From positions 744,001-808,000 of the forward strand of contig JACKQL020000006.1 in NCBI GenBank assembly GCA_018296165.2: a stretch of 64,000 bases of DNA. Reading direction: 5' to 3'. Shown here in pieces: positions 48,187 to 58,755 of the stretch. The translations under genes and the position numbers were made by a program. The first letter of the stretch is position 1, and every line of letters starts with the position of its first letter. The notes under the pieces were generated by a model. The model ran no database searches and had not been told where the DNA came from. It saw only the letters and a program-made list of their open reading frames with translations. The DNA comes from Termitomyces sp. T153 (taxonomy: Eukaryota > Basidiomycota > Agaricomycetes > Agaricales > Lyophyllaceae).

Positions 48187-49418
48187 TCACTCAACTAAAA
48201 ATCCTCCTCCAGCTCCAGGAGTGAGGTGCATGCACTGATCTTCTCTGGAGTCAACTCCAGCATAGGCTTGTCCAGCAATAGAGCTCCAGCAGTGTCCTTT
48301 GCAGCCAGCAGCTGCAGGAAGAGTTCCTCTTGCTCTGCCATGGAGAAGTAGTGTACCTCCAGGCCCAGGAAGCAGTGCCATGCAAAGTGCCTGAGCTTCT
48401 GGCATCTCTGGCACAGCAGCGGGGCAGCATGGAGCTGCCTGACAGCATCCATATCTATAGGAATTCCTGGTAGCAGGGGGCATGCTGTGGGGATAGCCAG
48501 AGTAAAGGCTGGCATTGGGTGAGCAGGTGCAGGGTGGCAGAAATTGCTGATCAGAGTGGGGTGCAGTGTGGAATGTAGACAGCAGAGCTCCCTCCAGATC
48601 TCCATGAGTTGTCATTGGTCCCAGGCCACCTTATACCACAATGCAATCTTTTCATCATTGGGGTGACCCTCCACCAAATTGTTGATGCATTCCACCAGTG
48701 TGGGGTGCAAACCATTCCAGAAGGTGAGGCATAGTTGAAGGCCATCAGAATAAGTGGCCTGCTCAACCAGAGCCCAGAACAAATCAATGTACTCATCCAG
48801 TGTATGGTTTCCTTGCTCATATTGCTCTTGATTACATAGTGTCAAGGCTGCAGTCTTGGTAGGGTCTAATGGGGAAAACTCTGCATAGAAGTCCTTCTCC
48901 AAGGTGGCCCAGTCCAGGAAACTTCCAATGCCTCTAGAGCAACAGAAAACTCACAGCACATAGGTGGAGGCATGTTCAGACTTCATGTATGACAGCACCC
49001 AGGCTATTTTCAATGTGTCAGAGTCAAAGGCATCCCTAATGAGGTGGATATAGGTGAGGCAGGACTGTAGGAATTGCTCCCTGCCAGAGCAGGCACCATC
49101 ATATGTGTCTAATAGTGCCAGACATGGAATCCATGGCTGTGGGGTCACTGGAGCTGTGGAGACAGGTGCAGAGGGAGTTGGGGCTGGTTCTACAGCTGTA
49201 GGAGGAGTGGAGTTAGGAGTTAGGCATTTGAGCAATGCCTGGAGTGATTGGGAGATAAGATCTGTTATTTGATAAAGAGTAGAGAGTTTAGTACTATAGT
49301 GGGTGAGAGATGATTGCATTAATTGCACCTGGGTTTCTAAGTGTAGCAGGTGAGTCCAGGCTTTGTCCTGTGGGGCCAGGGCCTCCAAGGATGTGTCTGG
49401 GTTGGCAAGCTGAGACAT
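48187..49418 (-). pseudogene. F1-C gag with CCHC zinc knuckle
   Basis: Starts MSQLANPDTSLEALAPQDKA at 49418. The capsid-like region includes WIPCLALLDTYDGACSGR and, in another frame (48902-48612), MEKDFYAEFSPLDPTKTAA and ALVEQATYSDGLQLCL. A good CCHC knuckle, CQRCQKLRHFAWHC (48413-48372), follows near the C-terminus. At least two frameshifts. Confidence 0.85.
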
Positions 49419-49511
49419 AGAACTCTGCAGTGTTTAATCCTGGTGGGGAAGCAATGGATAGTGGTTTGGAGGTTCCTTATGGCTATGAGGGGCTTCCAGA
49501 CTAGTTTTAAG

Positions 49512-49522
49512 AGACTTGTTCT
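49512..49522 (-). other. Self-priming site of F1-C
   Basis: On the sense strand AGAACAAGTCT lies two bases after the 5' LTR end (TTACA). It is exactly complementary to AGACTTGTTCT within the LTR (complement at 49651-49661). There is no TGG start as in tRNA primer sites. Tf1-type chromoviruses prime by folding back the first 11 nt of their own RNA. Confidence 0.7.
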
Positions 49523-49524
49523 GC

Positions 49525-49735
49525 TGTAAGGGAAACCTCTGGAGCAGCAGATCAGAGTCATGCAGCTAGCAGAGGGGAATTTGAAGTATATTAGCAGAGT
49601 AGACAACAATACAATCAGTAACTAATTACCTAGCAGAGGGGAATTTGAAGAGAACAAGTCTATCTAAGGATCCTTGCTGCTCAGTGTGGCACATCAGTGT
49701 GCAGCAGAGGCATGGAGCTATGATACTGTACTAAG
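49525..49735 (-). repeat. Truncated 5' LTR of F1-C
   Basis: Matches the inner 200 bp of the 3' LTR at 43805 from TGTAAGGG onward (about 90% by eye) and diverges near 49735. The outer U3 part is replaced by other sequence, so no target duplication can be found. Confidence 0.8.
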
Positions 49736-51467
49736 AATGATATTTTGATGAATCATTTGTGGAGTGCCCCAATCCTTGGCATGGTCATTTCCACCAGGCT
49801 TACAATAGATGAACAGTTCTGTGATGGCTTCTTGTCCCTACAAAAATGCATCTGTGATGGCTTTCTATGCCTAACACTTTGACAGATATCTATACAGACA
49901 AACTGAGAGCTTTTGAATGGAGACACATCTGTAACAGATATGCTTTTGTGATGGGATCTAGCAATGGACATAAAAATCAACAATGGAGCAGCCTGAAAAG
50001 CCAGCTAACAGAACCACTTTTGGCAATGAATGTCATATAGCAATGGAAAGTGGAGACAATGGAAAGAGTTATATGATAGCACACACCAGCTAACAGAACC
50101 ACTTTTTGCAACAGATGTGATATAGCAATGGAAAGCAGATAGTGGCCATCTGCTGATACTGCTGACAACAATACAATGTATGACTTCTGCAAACCAAGAG
50201 GGCAGTCAAAGATGTCCACTTAGAGTGTTTATGACAACACACTGTAACATTCCAATGGCATTGTTGGAGATGTAACATTGTTAACTTCCACTACAATGCA
50301 GAGGACTCTGCTGGACATGTAGCATACAATACAAAACATGTTCTGCTACGATATCTAATACATGCACTTGTAGTGCCCTACTCTAGGAGGACCTGCCATT
50401 AATGCCTTACCCCAGGGCCTCTTTCTGGGCCCAGCCTCCATGAGTGGAGAGACTCTCCACTTCCCCTTGTCCACTCTGACTAGCACCTTCTCCTTGCAAC
50501 CTCTTTGTAGCAGACCCACATTCCCATCAACCTCCCCCTACTCTCTGATGCCCTGGCCTTCTGGCCCTTGCCCAACTGCCCTCTCACCCAGCCCAGCTCC
50601 CATTCCTGCTTTGCAGCAATGCAGACCATATGCCACTCCAGCAACACATAGCACTTCTCATGCCTTGAGCAGTATGAAAGGCAGACAGACAAGTCCCAAC
50701 AGAATTCTGAAACTAGTCCATCAAACTCACATGACTCCTCTCACTGGGCATAGAGGGTGCACTGGGATGACTAATCAGGGAAGACACAAACAAAACATGT
50801 GAGGAACTCACTAGGGCTTTGTTTCAACATCATTCTAGGTTGGGGGATCCTGTGCCCTCCTCAGCACCTCTGCAAAGACCTTCAGCATTACCTCTGCCTG
50901 GGGGACTCTCTAGGACTCCAGAACTATGCATACAATCCCTGCCCCCAGGCTTGGCCTCAAGAAGCTAGTTGGGAGAGCTGTATATAGGCAGCTGGAGGGC
51001 CCTGACCCCCTCACACATGAGAAACTCCTGAAGGAGCCCACTACAGCTACAGACAATTCTGATGGAGTTCAGGTAGACATCTCACATAGACCACAAGCAC
51101 TCACATTGATGGTACAGGGCATTCACCCTCCTCCAATCTCAATGCCAATTAAATTTCCAGCAATGCTCCTTGTACTTCTCCCATGCTTCCACATGGTTGT
51201 TGTTAGAGGGGTGAGACATGGGGGATGTGGATGAGGATGACCTTGAAGAAGACATTTTGAAAAATTGGGAAGTGCCAGGGTATGCCCTCACTCTTTTAAT
51301 AAGTTGGAGGCACTTCTGGATGAGCAATGATCCTGCTTTGACTTCACTGCCCATGCTGCTGCTGCTGCTGCAGTTTGATCAATATTGCTTGCACTTTGAT
51401 TCTCGTGACCCTGCCAATCCTCAACTCATGCTCCTGCACCATGAGAGTCTCAATGCTGAAGGGGGAG
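49736..51467. other. Arm interior, unidentified, probably F5 internal sequence
   Basis: Lies between the F1-C 5' LTR and the F5 LTR. Open frames of 60-120 residues occur on the plus strand (50440-50802, Pro/Ser/Thr-rich; 50926-51234; 51218-51478), ending EGGVML just before the LTR. A minus-strand frame at 51354-51139 has a Ser-rich run and HVEAWEKYKEHCWKFNWH. I recognise no domain. CpG-poor. Confidence 0.4.
49997..50136. repeat. Direct repeat of about 50 bp, 89 bp apart
   Basis: CCAGCTAACAGAACCACTTTT followed by GCAA and ATATAGCAATGGAAAG occurs at 49997-50049 and at 50086-50135 with a few differences. The mirror copy is in the right arm at about 55045-55185. Confidence 0.8.
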
Positions 51468-52162
51468 TGATGTTATAACCCACTCCCAGACCTCCAGACC
51501 TCCTTCCAAGCTATTCCACTTTCCTGGAGCTCCCCCCCAACATTCCCTTGACTCACCCCAACCCTCATTCACCTAAGGTGCCCACCCCAGCTATCCCCAA
51601 GGCTTCCCTAGCAAACTCTGACAACTTCCTAGCAAATCCTGGACTCCTCAGCTTCTTCTCTGCCCTACAAGGCCACCAAGGCCTCTCCAAAATCTCCCCT
51701 GACCCAGGCATGCATTGCTAACTTGTTGTCATGATCCACTTGACCCCTCCAGAACTTTCCAACAACTATGAAATGAACTGCATTCCCATCAATTCCCATC
51801 AGAACATCAACATGGCCTGCCCTCTAATTAGAACCAACACCTGTCAACCTTGCATGGCTCCAACAAGTCCCACTATTGCAACCCCAATCTCCAGAGGTGT
51901 CCAGTAGTCAGTATACTTATAGAGTAGCATCTGTTACCCTAGTCTTGATATTACCTGCTTTACTTGGTTACTTGTGTCTTGTGTTGCCTCTCTGTTACAT
52001 TTCTTGGTCTTCTTTCTATTTCAGTCTCTAATCTTGAATTTATCTCTTTTCTCAGTTCCATCTTGTCTTGACTCCATCTTGTCTTGTCTATCCCAATTTC
52101 CTTTATTGTTCCTAGGTCCCTTTCAACTCTGATGTCGTTATGAACTCTGTGCATATGTTACA
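51468..52162 (+). repeat. 3' LTR of element F5, left copy
   Basis: Starts TGATGTTATAACCC right after the polypurine tract GAAGGGGGAG and ends ATATGTTACA (695 bp). TG...CA ends and the purine tract show it is a plus-strand 3' LTR. The inverted-repeat break point at 52088 lies inside it. Confidence 0.65.
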
Positions 52163-53092
52163 ATCCTCTAAACATTCATAAGCTAACTCTGGACCTTGCC
52201 CTATGCTTGGTCCTGAGACCCATCACCATTAACTGATCCCCCATCAAACTCCAGCTCCACTCTCATCATTTGCAATGCCTTCCCTTGCCTTGTCACCTAT
52301 ACATTTGCTTGAGGCTGTGGCTGGTGTAGCTGTTGAGGTGTTTGGAGAAGAGCATGAGTTTGTCAAGAATGTAGACTGTAGGAGTAGTGTTAAATAGTAG
52401 TAGTCTGGAATGTATCAAAAAAATTGGATACAAAGAGCCAACTCCTATTCAATGGCAGGTGATCCCAATCAGCTTACAAAACTGTGATATCATTGGCATT
52501 GTAGAAACAGCTATGATTCAAATAATTATGATGTATCCACTGACCACAATGCCAGGTTTCATCAAGACAGCAGTGTTTGTCATTCCAACACTGTCTTTCA
52601 TCTCTGGCCTGAATATACCAAACATCAGTAGTGATGTTATACACTGTCATTGTCACTCAGTAAGTGCTCAGCTATGCAAGAGTGAACTTGACTTACACCA
52701 AACTTTCAGAGTCAGCAGTCATACTTAGAAAGTCACAATGTCTCAAGATACTGATGATTATCAAAGTCAACTTGGTGACTACAGCAAAGGTCACTTGAAG
52801 CACAGCTTACCACTATACACACTGGCTGAGAGAGTCAGATAAGGTTCCCCTAGGAGTTCTGTGCACAAAAATTTGACAATGCTGCTGCTGCATGCTTGAG
52901 CCTCAAATCACAATATCCATACAGCAATCAAATAACAATATCCATACAGCAGTAGTACACATTTCTATCTATTACTAGTACATAATTCACTGTAGGTCAG
53001 GTATGTACATACATACATTAGAAACTCTCTATGGCATCCACTATGCAGATATGTAAGTTGATGAATCTACAAAGGATGCTCCAGTGGGAACT
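52089..53092. other. Loop of the inverted repeat
   Basis: 1,004 bp of single-copy sequence between the arms. It contains the last 74 bp of the left F5 LTR, the helicase fragment, and a short direct repeat (CAATATCCATACAGCA at about 52911 and 52932). Confidence 0.8.
52387..52640 (+). pseudogene. Fragment of a Prp28-type DEAD-box RNA helicase gene
   Basis: Plus-strand reading gives [15 protein letters not shown] (Q motif), [18 protein letters not shown], then after a probable worn intron (about 52509-52552, splice donor damaged) [16 protein letters not shown]. This matches the Q motif to motif I region of the spliceosomal helicase Prp28/DDX23. The motif I GSGK is altered to GFIK. No other helicase motif follows, so only about 70 codons remain. 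It lies in the loop of the inverted repeat. Confidence 0.75.
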
Positions 53093-55752
53093 GACAAGAC
53101 AAGATGGAGTCAAGACAAGATGGAACTGAGAAAAGAGATAAATTCAAGATTAGAGACTGAAATAGAAAGAAGACCAAGAAATGTAACAGAGAGGCAACAC
53201 AAGACACAAGTAACCAAGTAAAGCAGGTAATATCAAGACTAGGGTAACAGATGCTACTCTATAAGTATACTGACTACTGGACACCTCTGGAGATTGGGGT
53301 TGCAATAGTGGGACTTGTTGGAGCCATGCAAGGTTGACAGGTGTTGGTTCTAATTAGAGGGCAGGCCATGTTGATGTTCTGATGGGAATTGATGGGAATG
53401 CAGTTCATTTCATAGTTGTTGGAAAGTTCTGGAGGGGTCAAGTGGATCATGACAACAAGTTAGCAATGCATGCCTGGGTCAGGGGAGATTTTGGAGAGGC
53501 CTTGGTGGCCTTGTAGGGCAGAGAAGAAGCTGAGGAGTCCAGGATTTGCTAGGAAGTTGTCAGAGTTTGCTAGGGAAGCCTTGGGGATAGCTGGGGTGGG
53601 CACCTTAGGTGAATGAGGGTTGGGGTGAGTCAAGGGAATGTTGGGGGGGAGCTCCAGGAAAGTGGAATAGCTTGGAAGGAGGTCTGGAGGTCTGGGAGTG
53701 GGTTATAACATCACTCCCCCTTCAGCATTGAGACTCTCATGGTGCAGGAGCATGAGTTGAGGATTGGCAGGGTCACGAGAATCAAAGTGCAAGCAATATT
53801 GATCAAACTGCAGCAGCAGCAGCAGCATGGGCAGTGAAGTCAAAGCAGGATCATTGCTCATCCAGAAGTGCCTCCAACTTATTAAAAGAGTGAGGGCATA
53901 CCCTGGCACTTCCCAATTTTTCAAAATGTCTTCTTCAAGGTCATCCTCATCCACATCCCCCATGTCTCACCCCTCTAACAACAACCATGTGGAAGCATGG
54001 GAGAAGTACAAGGAGCATTGCTGGAAATTTAATTGGCATTGAGATTGGAGGAGGGTGAATGCCCTGTACCATCAATGTGAGTGCTTGTGGTCTATGTGAG
54101 ATGTCTACCTGAACTCCATCAGAATTGTCTGTAGCTGTAGTGGGCTCCTTCAGGAGTTTCTCATGTGTGAGGGGGTCAGGGCCCTCCAGCTGCCTATATA
54201 CAGCTCTCCCAACTAGCTTCTTGAGGCCAAGCCTGGGGGCAGGGATTGTATGCATAGTTCTGGAGTCCTAGAGAGTCCCCCAGGCAGAGGTAATGCTGAA
54301 GGTCTTTGCAGAGGTGCTGAGGAGGGCACAGGATCCCCCAACCTAGAATGATGTTGAAACAAAGCCCTAGTGAGTTCCTCACATGTTTTGTTTGTGTCTT
54401 CCCTGATTAGTCATCCCAGTGCACCCTCTATGCCCAGTGAGAGGAGTCATGTGAGTTTGATGGACTAGTTTCAGAATTCTGTTGGGACTTGTCTGTCTGC
54501 CTTTCATACTGCTCAAGGCATGAGAAGTGCTATGTGTTGCTGGAGTGGCATATGGTCTGCATTGCTGCAAAGCAGGAATGGGAGCTGGGCTGGGTGAGAG
54601 GGCAGTTGGGCAAGGGCCAGAAGGCCAGGGCATCAGAGAGTAGGGGGAGGTTGATGGGAATGTGGGTCTGCTACAAAGAGGTTGCAAGGAGAAGGTGCTA
54701 GTCAGAGTGGACAAGGGGAAGTGGAGAGTCTCTCCACTCATGGAGGCTGGGCCCAGAAAGAGGCCCTGGGGTAAGGCATTAATGGCAGGTCCTCCTAGAG
54801 TAGGGCACTACAAGTGCATGTATTAGATATCGTAGCAGAACATGTTTTGTATTGTATGCTACATGTCCAGCAGAGTCCTCTGCATTGTAGTGGAAGTTAA
54901 CAATGTTACATCTCCAACAATGCCATTGGAATGTTACAGTGTGTTGTCATAAACACTCTAAGTGGACATCTTTGACTGCCCTCTTGGTTTGCAGAAGTCA
55001 TACATTGTATTGTTGTCAGCAGTATCAGCAGATGGCCACTATCTGCTTTCCATTGCTATATCACATCTGTTGCAAAAAGTGGTTCTGTTAGCTGGTGTGT
55101 GCTATCATATAACTCTTTCCATTGTCTCCACTTTCCATTGCTATATGACATTCATTGCCAAAAGTGGTTCTGTTAGCTGGCTTTTCAGGCTGCTCCATTG
55201 TTGATTTTTATGTCCATTGCTAGATCCCATCACAAAAGCATATCTGTTACAGATGTGTCTCCATTCAAAAGCTCTCAGTTTGTCTGTATAGATATCTGTC
55301 AAAGTGTTAGGCATAGAAAGCCATCACAGATGCATTTTTGTAGGGACAAGAAGCCATCACAGAACTGTTCATCTATTGTAAGCCTGGTGGAAATGACCAT
55401 GCCAAGGATTGGGGCACTCCACAAATGATTCATCAAAATATCATTCTTAGTACAGTATCATAGCTCCATGCCTCTGCTGCACACTGATGTGCCACACTGA
55501 GCAGCAGGGATCCTTAGATAGACTTGTTCTCTTCAAATTCCCCTCTGCTAGGTAATTAGTTACTGATTGTATTGTTGTCTACTCTGCTAATATACTTCAA
55601 ATTCCCCTCTGCTAGCTGCATGACTCTGATCTGCTGCTCCAGAGGTTTCCCTTACAGCAGAACAAGTCTCTTAAAACTAGTCTGGAAGCCCCTCATAGCC
55701 ATAAGGAACCTCCAAACCACTATCCATTGCTTCCCCACCAGGATTAAACACT
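53093..55752. repeat. Right arm of the large inverted repeat
   Basis: Reverse complement of 49429-52088 (2,660 bp). It contains a truncated F5 LTR (53093-53713), the same unidentified interior, a second partial F1 5' LTR (about 55446-55656) and F1 leader up to 55752. Confidence 0.95.
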
Positions 55753-55912
55753 TGGATCACTTGCCTTGTCCTGAAATGCCTCCACTAGCACCAGCTCTAC
55801 CTCAAGCTGGAGAAGTGTGAGTTTGAACAGACTAGATCAAATATCTTGGCCTGATCATCTCACATGGAGCCATGGAAATGAACCTGGTGAAGATAGCAGG
55901 TGTGGCAGAGTT
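55752..55912 (+). pseudogene. F1 RT/RNase H fragment fused to the right arm
   Basis: Matches the reverse complement of 46433-46593 in F1-C with three differences, two of them C/T type. In F1-C these parts are 2.8 kb apart from the leader that ends at 49429, so this copy has an internal deletion joining leader to RT. It ends at about 55912 in unrelated sequence. Confidence 0.85.
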
Positions 55913-55989
55913 ATTACTGTAGGATGTTGTGTCTGCTTAGTAAGGACTTCTCCAGTTAAGCTGAGCCTCCATGGTCAGCAGAACCTAAC

Positions 55990-58226
55990 ATAATATCAAG
56001 ACTCCCCCTTACTCCATTTTTGATGTCTGCAATCAACTCTGTGCACATTCCCACCAGAAGTTTAACCAATGTTTATGGTTGGCCCATACCTGAAACCCAC
56101 TACACTCCATTCTGTCATGCCCTGATTGTGAGGGCACATTAAGTTGTGGATCAGACACTAACATCTTCTCTATCCTGGCCACACATCACCCTACAATGGT
56201 TTTCTCCCTGGATACTCTCTCTGCCTATCTCTCCCTGCACTCCCCATGCACTCCTCTCTTCTCTGCCAACTCCACCTTGCTAAGGTTGACTATGACACCA
56301 CCAATAACTTAATCAACCAACCCCAACAATAATTGTTCAATTGTTCAACAACTCCTCTGGTGCCTCACCAACACCACCCCCTTCCCCCCAAGTCCTCTAA
56401 TAGTAATACAAGCCTCACCAGAGATGATCACTTGCTGTGTGAGGGCAAACTATTCTCCTTGCCAACAGACAACAACAAGACCTCTGACTACTAGCCACCT
56501 AGCCACACACCCCACTCCCCAACACTCCTGACTTTCCCTGGCTTTGTCAACCAAACTCTTGAATCCCAATGGCCCAACCTCACCCCAACTGGAAAGCCTC
56601 TGACACTTCCCCAACAAGAAACTCAAACTCTCCACACCCTCTCAACAGCCCCCTAGAACACTAACTCTCCAACACAAGTCCTGCTATCATTGGAGTCACC
56701 CCTGACTCTGACAACCTTCTCCTCCTCAACAATGAATTAACATTCCAAGACCAGCACTCCCTAACCTCAAATCCAATCTCCACAACTAGCTAGGACTACT
56801 CTAGTAACCAGGATGTCAATCCTGCCCAACATTTGACTGGACAAGCCCCACAATGAAATTCCCCAGCATAGATACAACCCCAGGAAACCCCCTCTCCTTC
56901 TCCCTCTAGTTCTCTAGAGCCCCAATACCTCTGACCTGACACCAGCAGCTCCAGAGCAACCAGGAAACTCCTTGACCCTCAAGATAGCCAAGAAAGGAGG
57001 AAAATGCACCTCTGCTCTAGCTCCTCTTGAACACTCTCCAAAGCTTCTCCCCAACCCTCCTAAAGATCAACATGAGGACTGTAGCACTCCAACCAATGAT
57101 ACTAGACAACTCTGAATTCAGCCACCCAGAACTTCAACACCCTCCCCCACCAATCCAGAACTCCTGGCATCCAAATATTCAATGCTGCCACATCTACATG
57201 CACTTCACAAGATGGGGCTCCCATTAATTATCAACTCTGCTGTCCTTACCAGAAGAATGCCACAGCACTACAACTACTCTGCCAGAGCAAAGACAGGAGA
57301 AAGACATTCTATATGAAGTAGTTACCCCAAAGTATCAGGAACTCACTGACATGTTCTCTGAAGGAAGGAAAAACCTCCATTGCCCCTCCAGACTCCATTG
57401 TCACAACTTCAACACCCAATCACCTCACACCCAGAGGTCTCAACAACTGAAAACACACTCCCACTCAGGTTCCTTTGAATGTGCCTTGAAGGCTTCCTCA
57501 CCAAATTGGCTTAGAAACAACCAATGACTCTAAGTAGCTCTAGACTCTGCTATTGCAACTCCAAATCTACTCCTAGCAAACATCAACCCAGAGACTCCTA
57601 GTATCAAAGATGCACCTCCACCTCCTTGGATGCCCCTCCAAGGCTTCTTCCCCAACATCTCATGAAATGATGTAAAGAACCAAGGTGCCACAACCCACAA
57701 CTCCAAGCAGCCCTGGACCCCACTACACAACTCTGGACCCTGGCAATACAGCCCTGGGCCCCACCCCCTCCACTCCAACACTCATCTGGAGAACTCCCAA
57801 TACCGAAACTATTAGCACCATCCTGGTCAAAAGATGTCTATGCACAGGGACCACCCCACTGGAGCAATAGAGGAGCAAATCCCACATGAAGTAGTTTCTC
57901 CAGGGTACCATGAATTGGCTGATGCATTCTGCAAGGGAAGAGTAATGCATTCTCCCAATACCCATTGTAGAGTCAAACTTGAAGAGTGGCACTTCTGTCC
58001 CTCAACAAAATCTGCAACCTGCCAAAAGCCAAACTTGGGACACTCACTTTATAAGCTCAGCAGAACATCATATGCCCTGACCTCTGCTGGAGTCACAACC
58101 TAGCTGCCAAAAGGAATGAGGGCCTCTCTGACTCTGCACCAACTATCAGAGACTCAGCAAAGTCCCCAAAAGAAGTGGTGTCCACTTCTCCTGATTGGAA
58201 ATCTTGTTAACTGCCTCCACAGTGCC
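55990..58226 (+). pseudogene. F2 Gypsy fragments, second locus, with duplication
   Basis: Similar in content to 16060-17393: a Pro/Thr/Asn-rich linker with protease remains, then the start of RT. The RT start occurs twice, at about 57310-57375 (EVVTPKYQELTDMFSEGR) and 57880-57950 (EVVSPGYHELADAFCKGR), so two partial copies are stacked. The second runs through KVTKKN-like and LIGNLVNCLHSA sequence to 58226, where the F1-D LTR begins. Stops throughout. Confidence 0.75.
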
Positions 58227-58669
58227 TGTAAGGGTGACCTATGGAGGCTGTGGCTCAATCACACAGCTGGCAAAGGGAAATCCAAAGTCTATTCAGTACT
58301 GTACAGTGTCTACTGAGATAACTACTGACCTGGCAAAGGAAAATTCAAAGAGAACAAGTCTAGAGATTCCCTAGGCCAGGTGTAATGCTTCAGAAGCTTC
58401 AGAAGCATGAGAAACAACTATACAGTATGACAGAGAAAAAAGACAAAAGTGATGTGTCAGCAATTGGTCAGCATTACATAAGCTAGTGGCAGTGTCAAAG
58501 GGGCCACACTTGTCTGAATTATGGACAGAGAACCAGTGCAGCCTGAGGGCTGAAACTAGAACTAATAGATAGAGAAAAGGAAGGAGAATAAAGGAAAACT
58601 ATAGTGGAGCAAATCTGACAAGAACTGGAGAAGGAGAAGGGGAAACAAGTGGGATGTCCCCCGACATCA
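58227..58669 (-). repeat. 3' LTR of F1-D
   Basis: TGTAAGGGTGACC to CCGACATCA, 443 bp. AGAACAAGTCT is at 58351-58361. The minus-strand polypurine tract TAGAGGGGGG lies just inside (about 58670-58682). Confidence 0.85.
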
Positions 58670-58755
58670 CCCCCCCTCTAAGATGTAGCACCTCAATGCA
58701 CTGGGTAGAAGAAGTCATGAATTGCCTGGTCAGCTGGTGAGATAGGGTAGATGCC

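Larger units (their letters stand above)
43805..49735 (-). mobile_element. F1-C: fullest Tf1/sushi-type chromovirus
   Basis: A minus-strand Gypsy element of about 5.9 kb with 3' LTR at 43805-44156, chromodomain, integrase, RNase H, RT, protease, gag and a truncated 5' LTR at 49525-49735. The sequence after the 5' LTR fits self-priming rather than tRNA priming. All genes are broken. Its 5' LTR and leader are part of the large inverted repeat starting at 49429. Confidence 0.88.
49429..52088. repeat. Left arm of a large inverted repeat
   Basis: Every position x here pairs with position 105181 minus x on the other strand at 53093-55752. Predicted peptides in both arms are identical. I noticed one mismatch (49674 T versus C at the partner 55507). 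The break points do not match element ends: the outer one lies in the F1-C leader, the inner one within the F5 LTR. Confidence 0.95.

Noticed and set aside
49429..55752. The palindrome as a DNA transposon with long terminal inverted repeats
   Set aside because: Outer ends lie within an F1 leader, with no target duplication and no transposase; arm limits do not match element ends.
49429..55752. Two independent insertions of the same element in opposite orientation
   Set aside because: Arms include non-element junctions (F1 LTR next to F5 interior) in both copies, so one copy was derived from the other.
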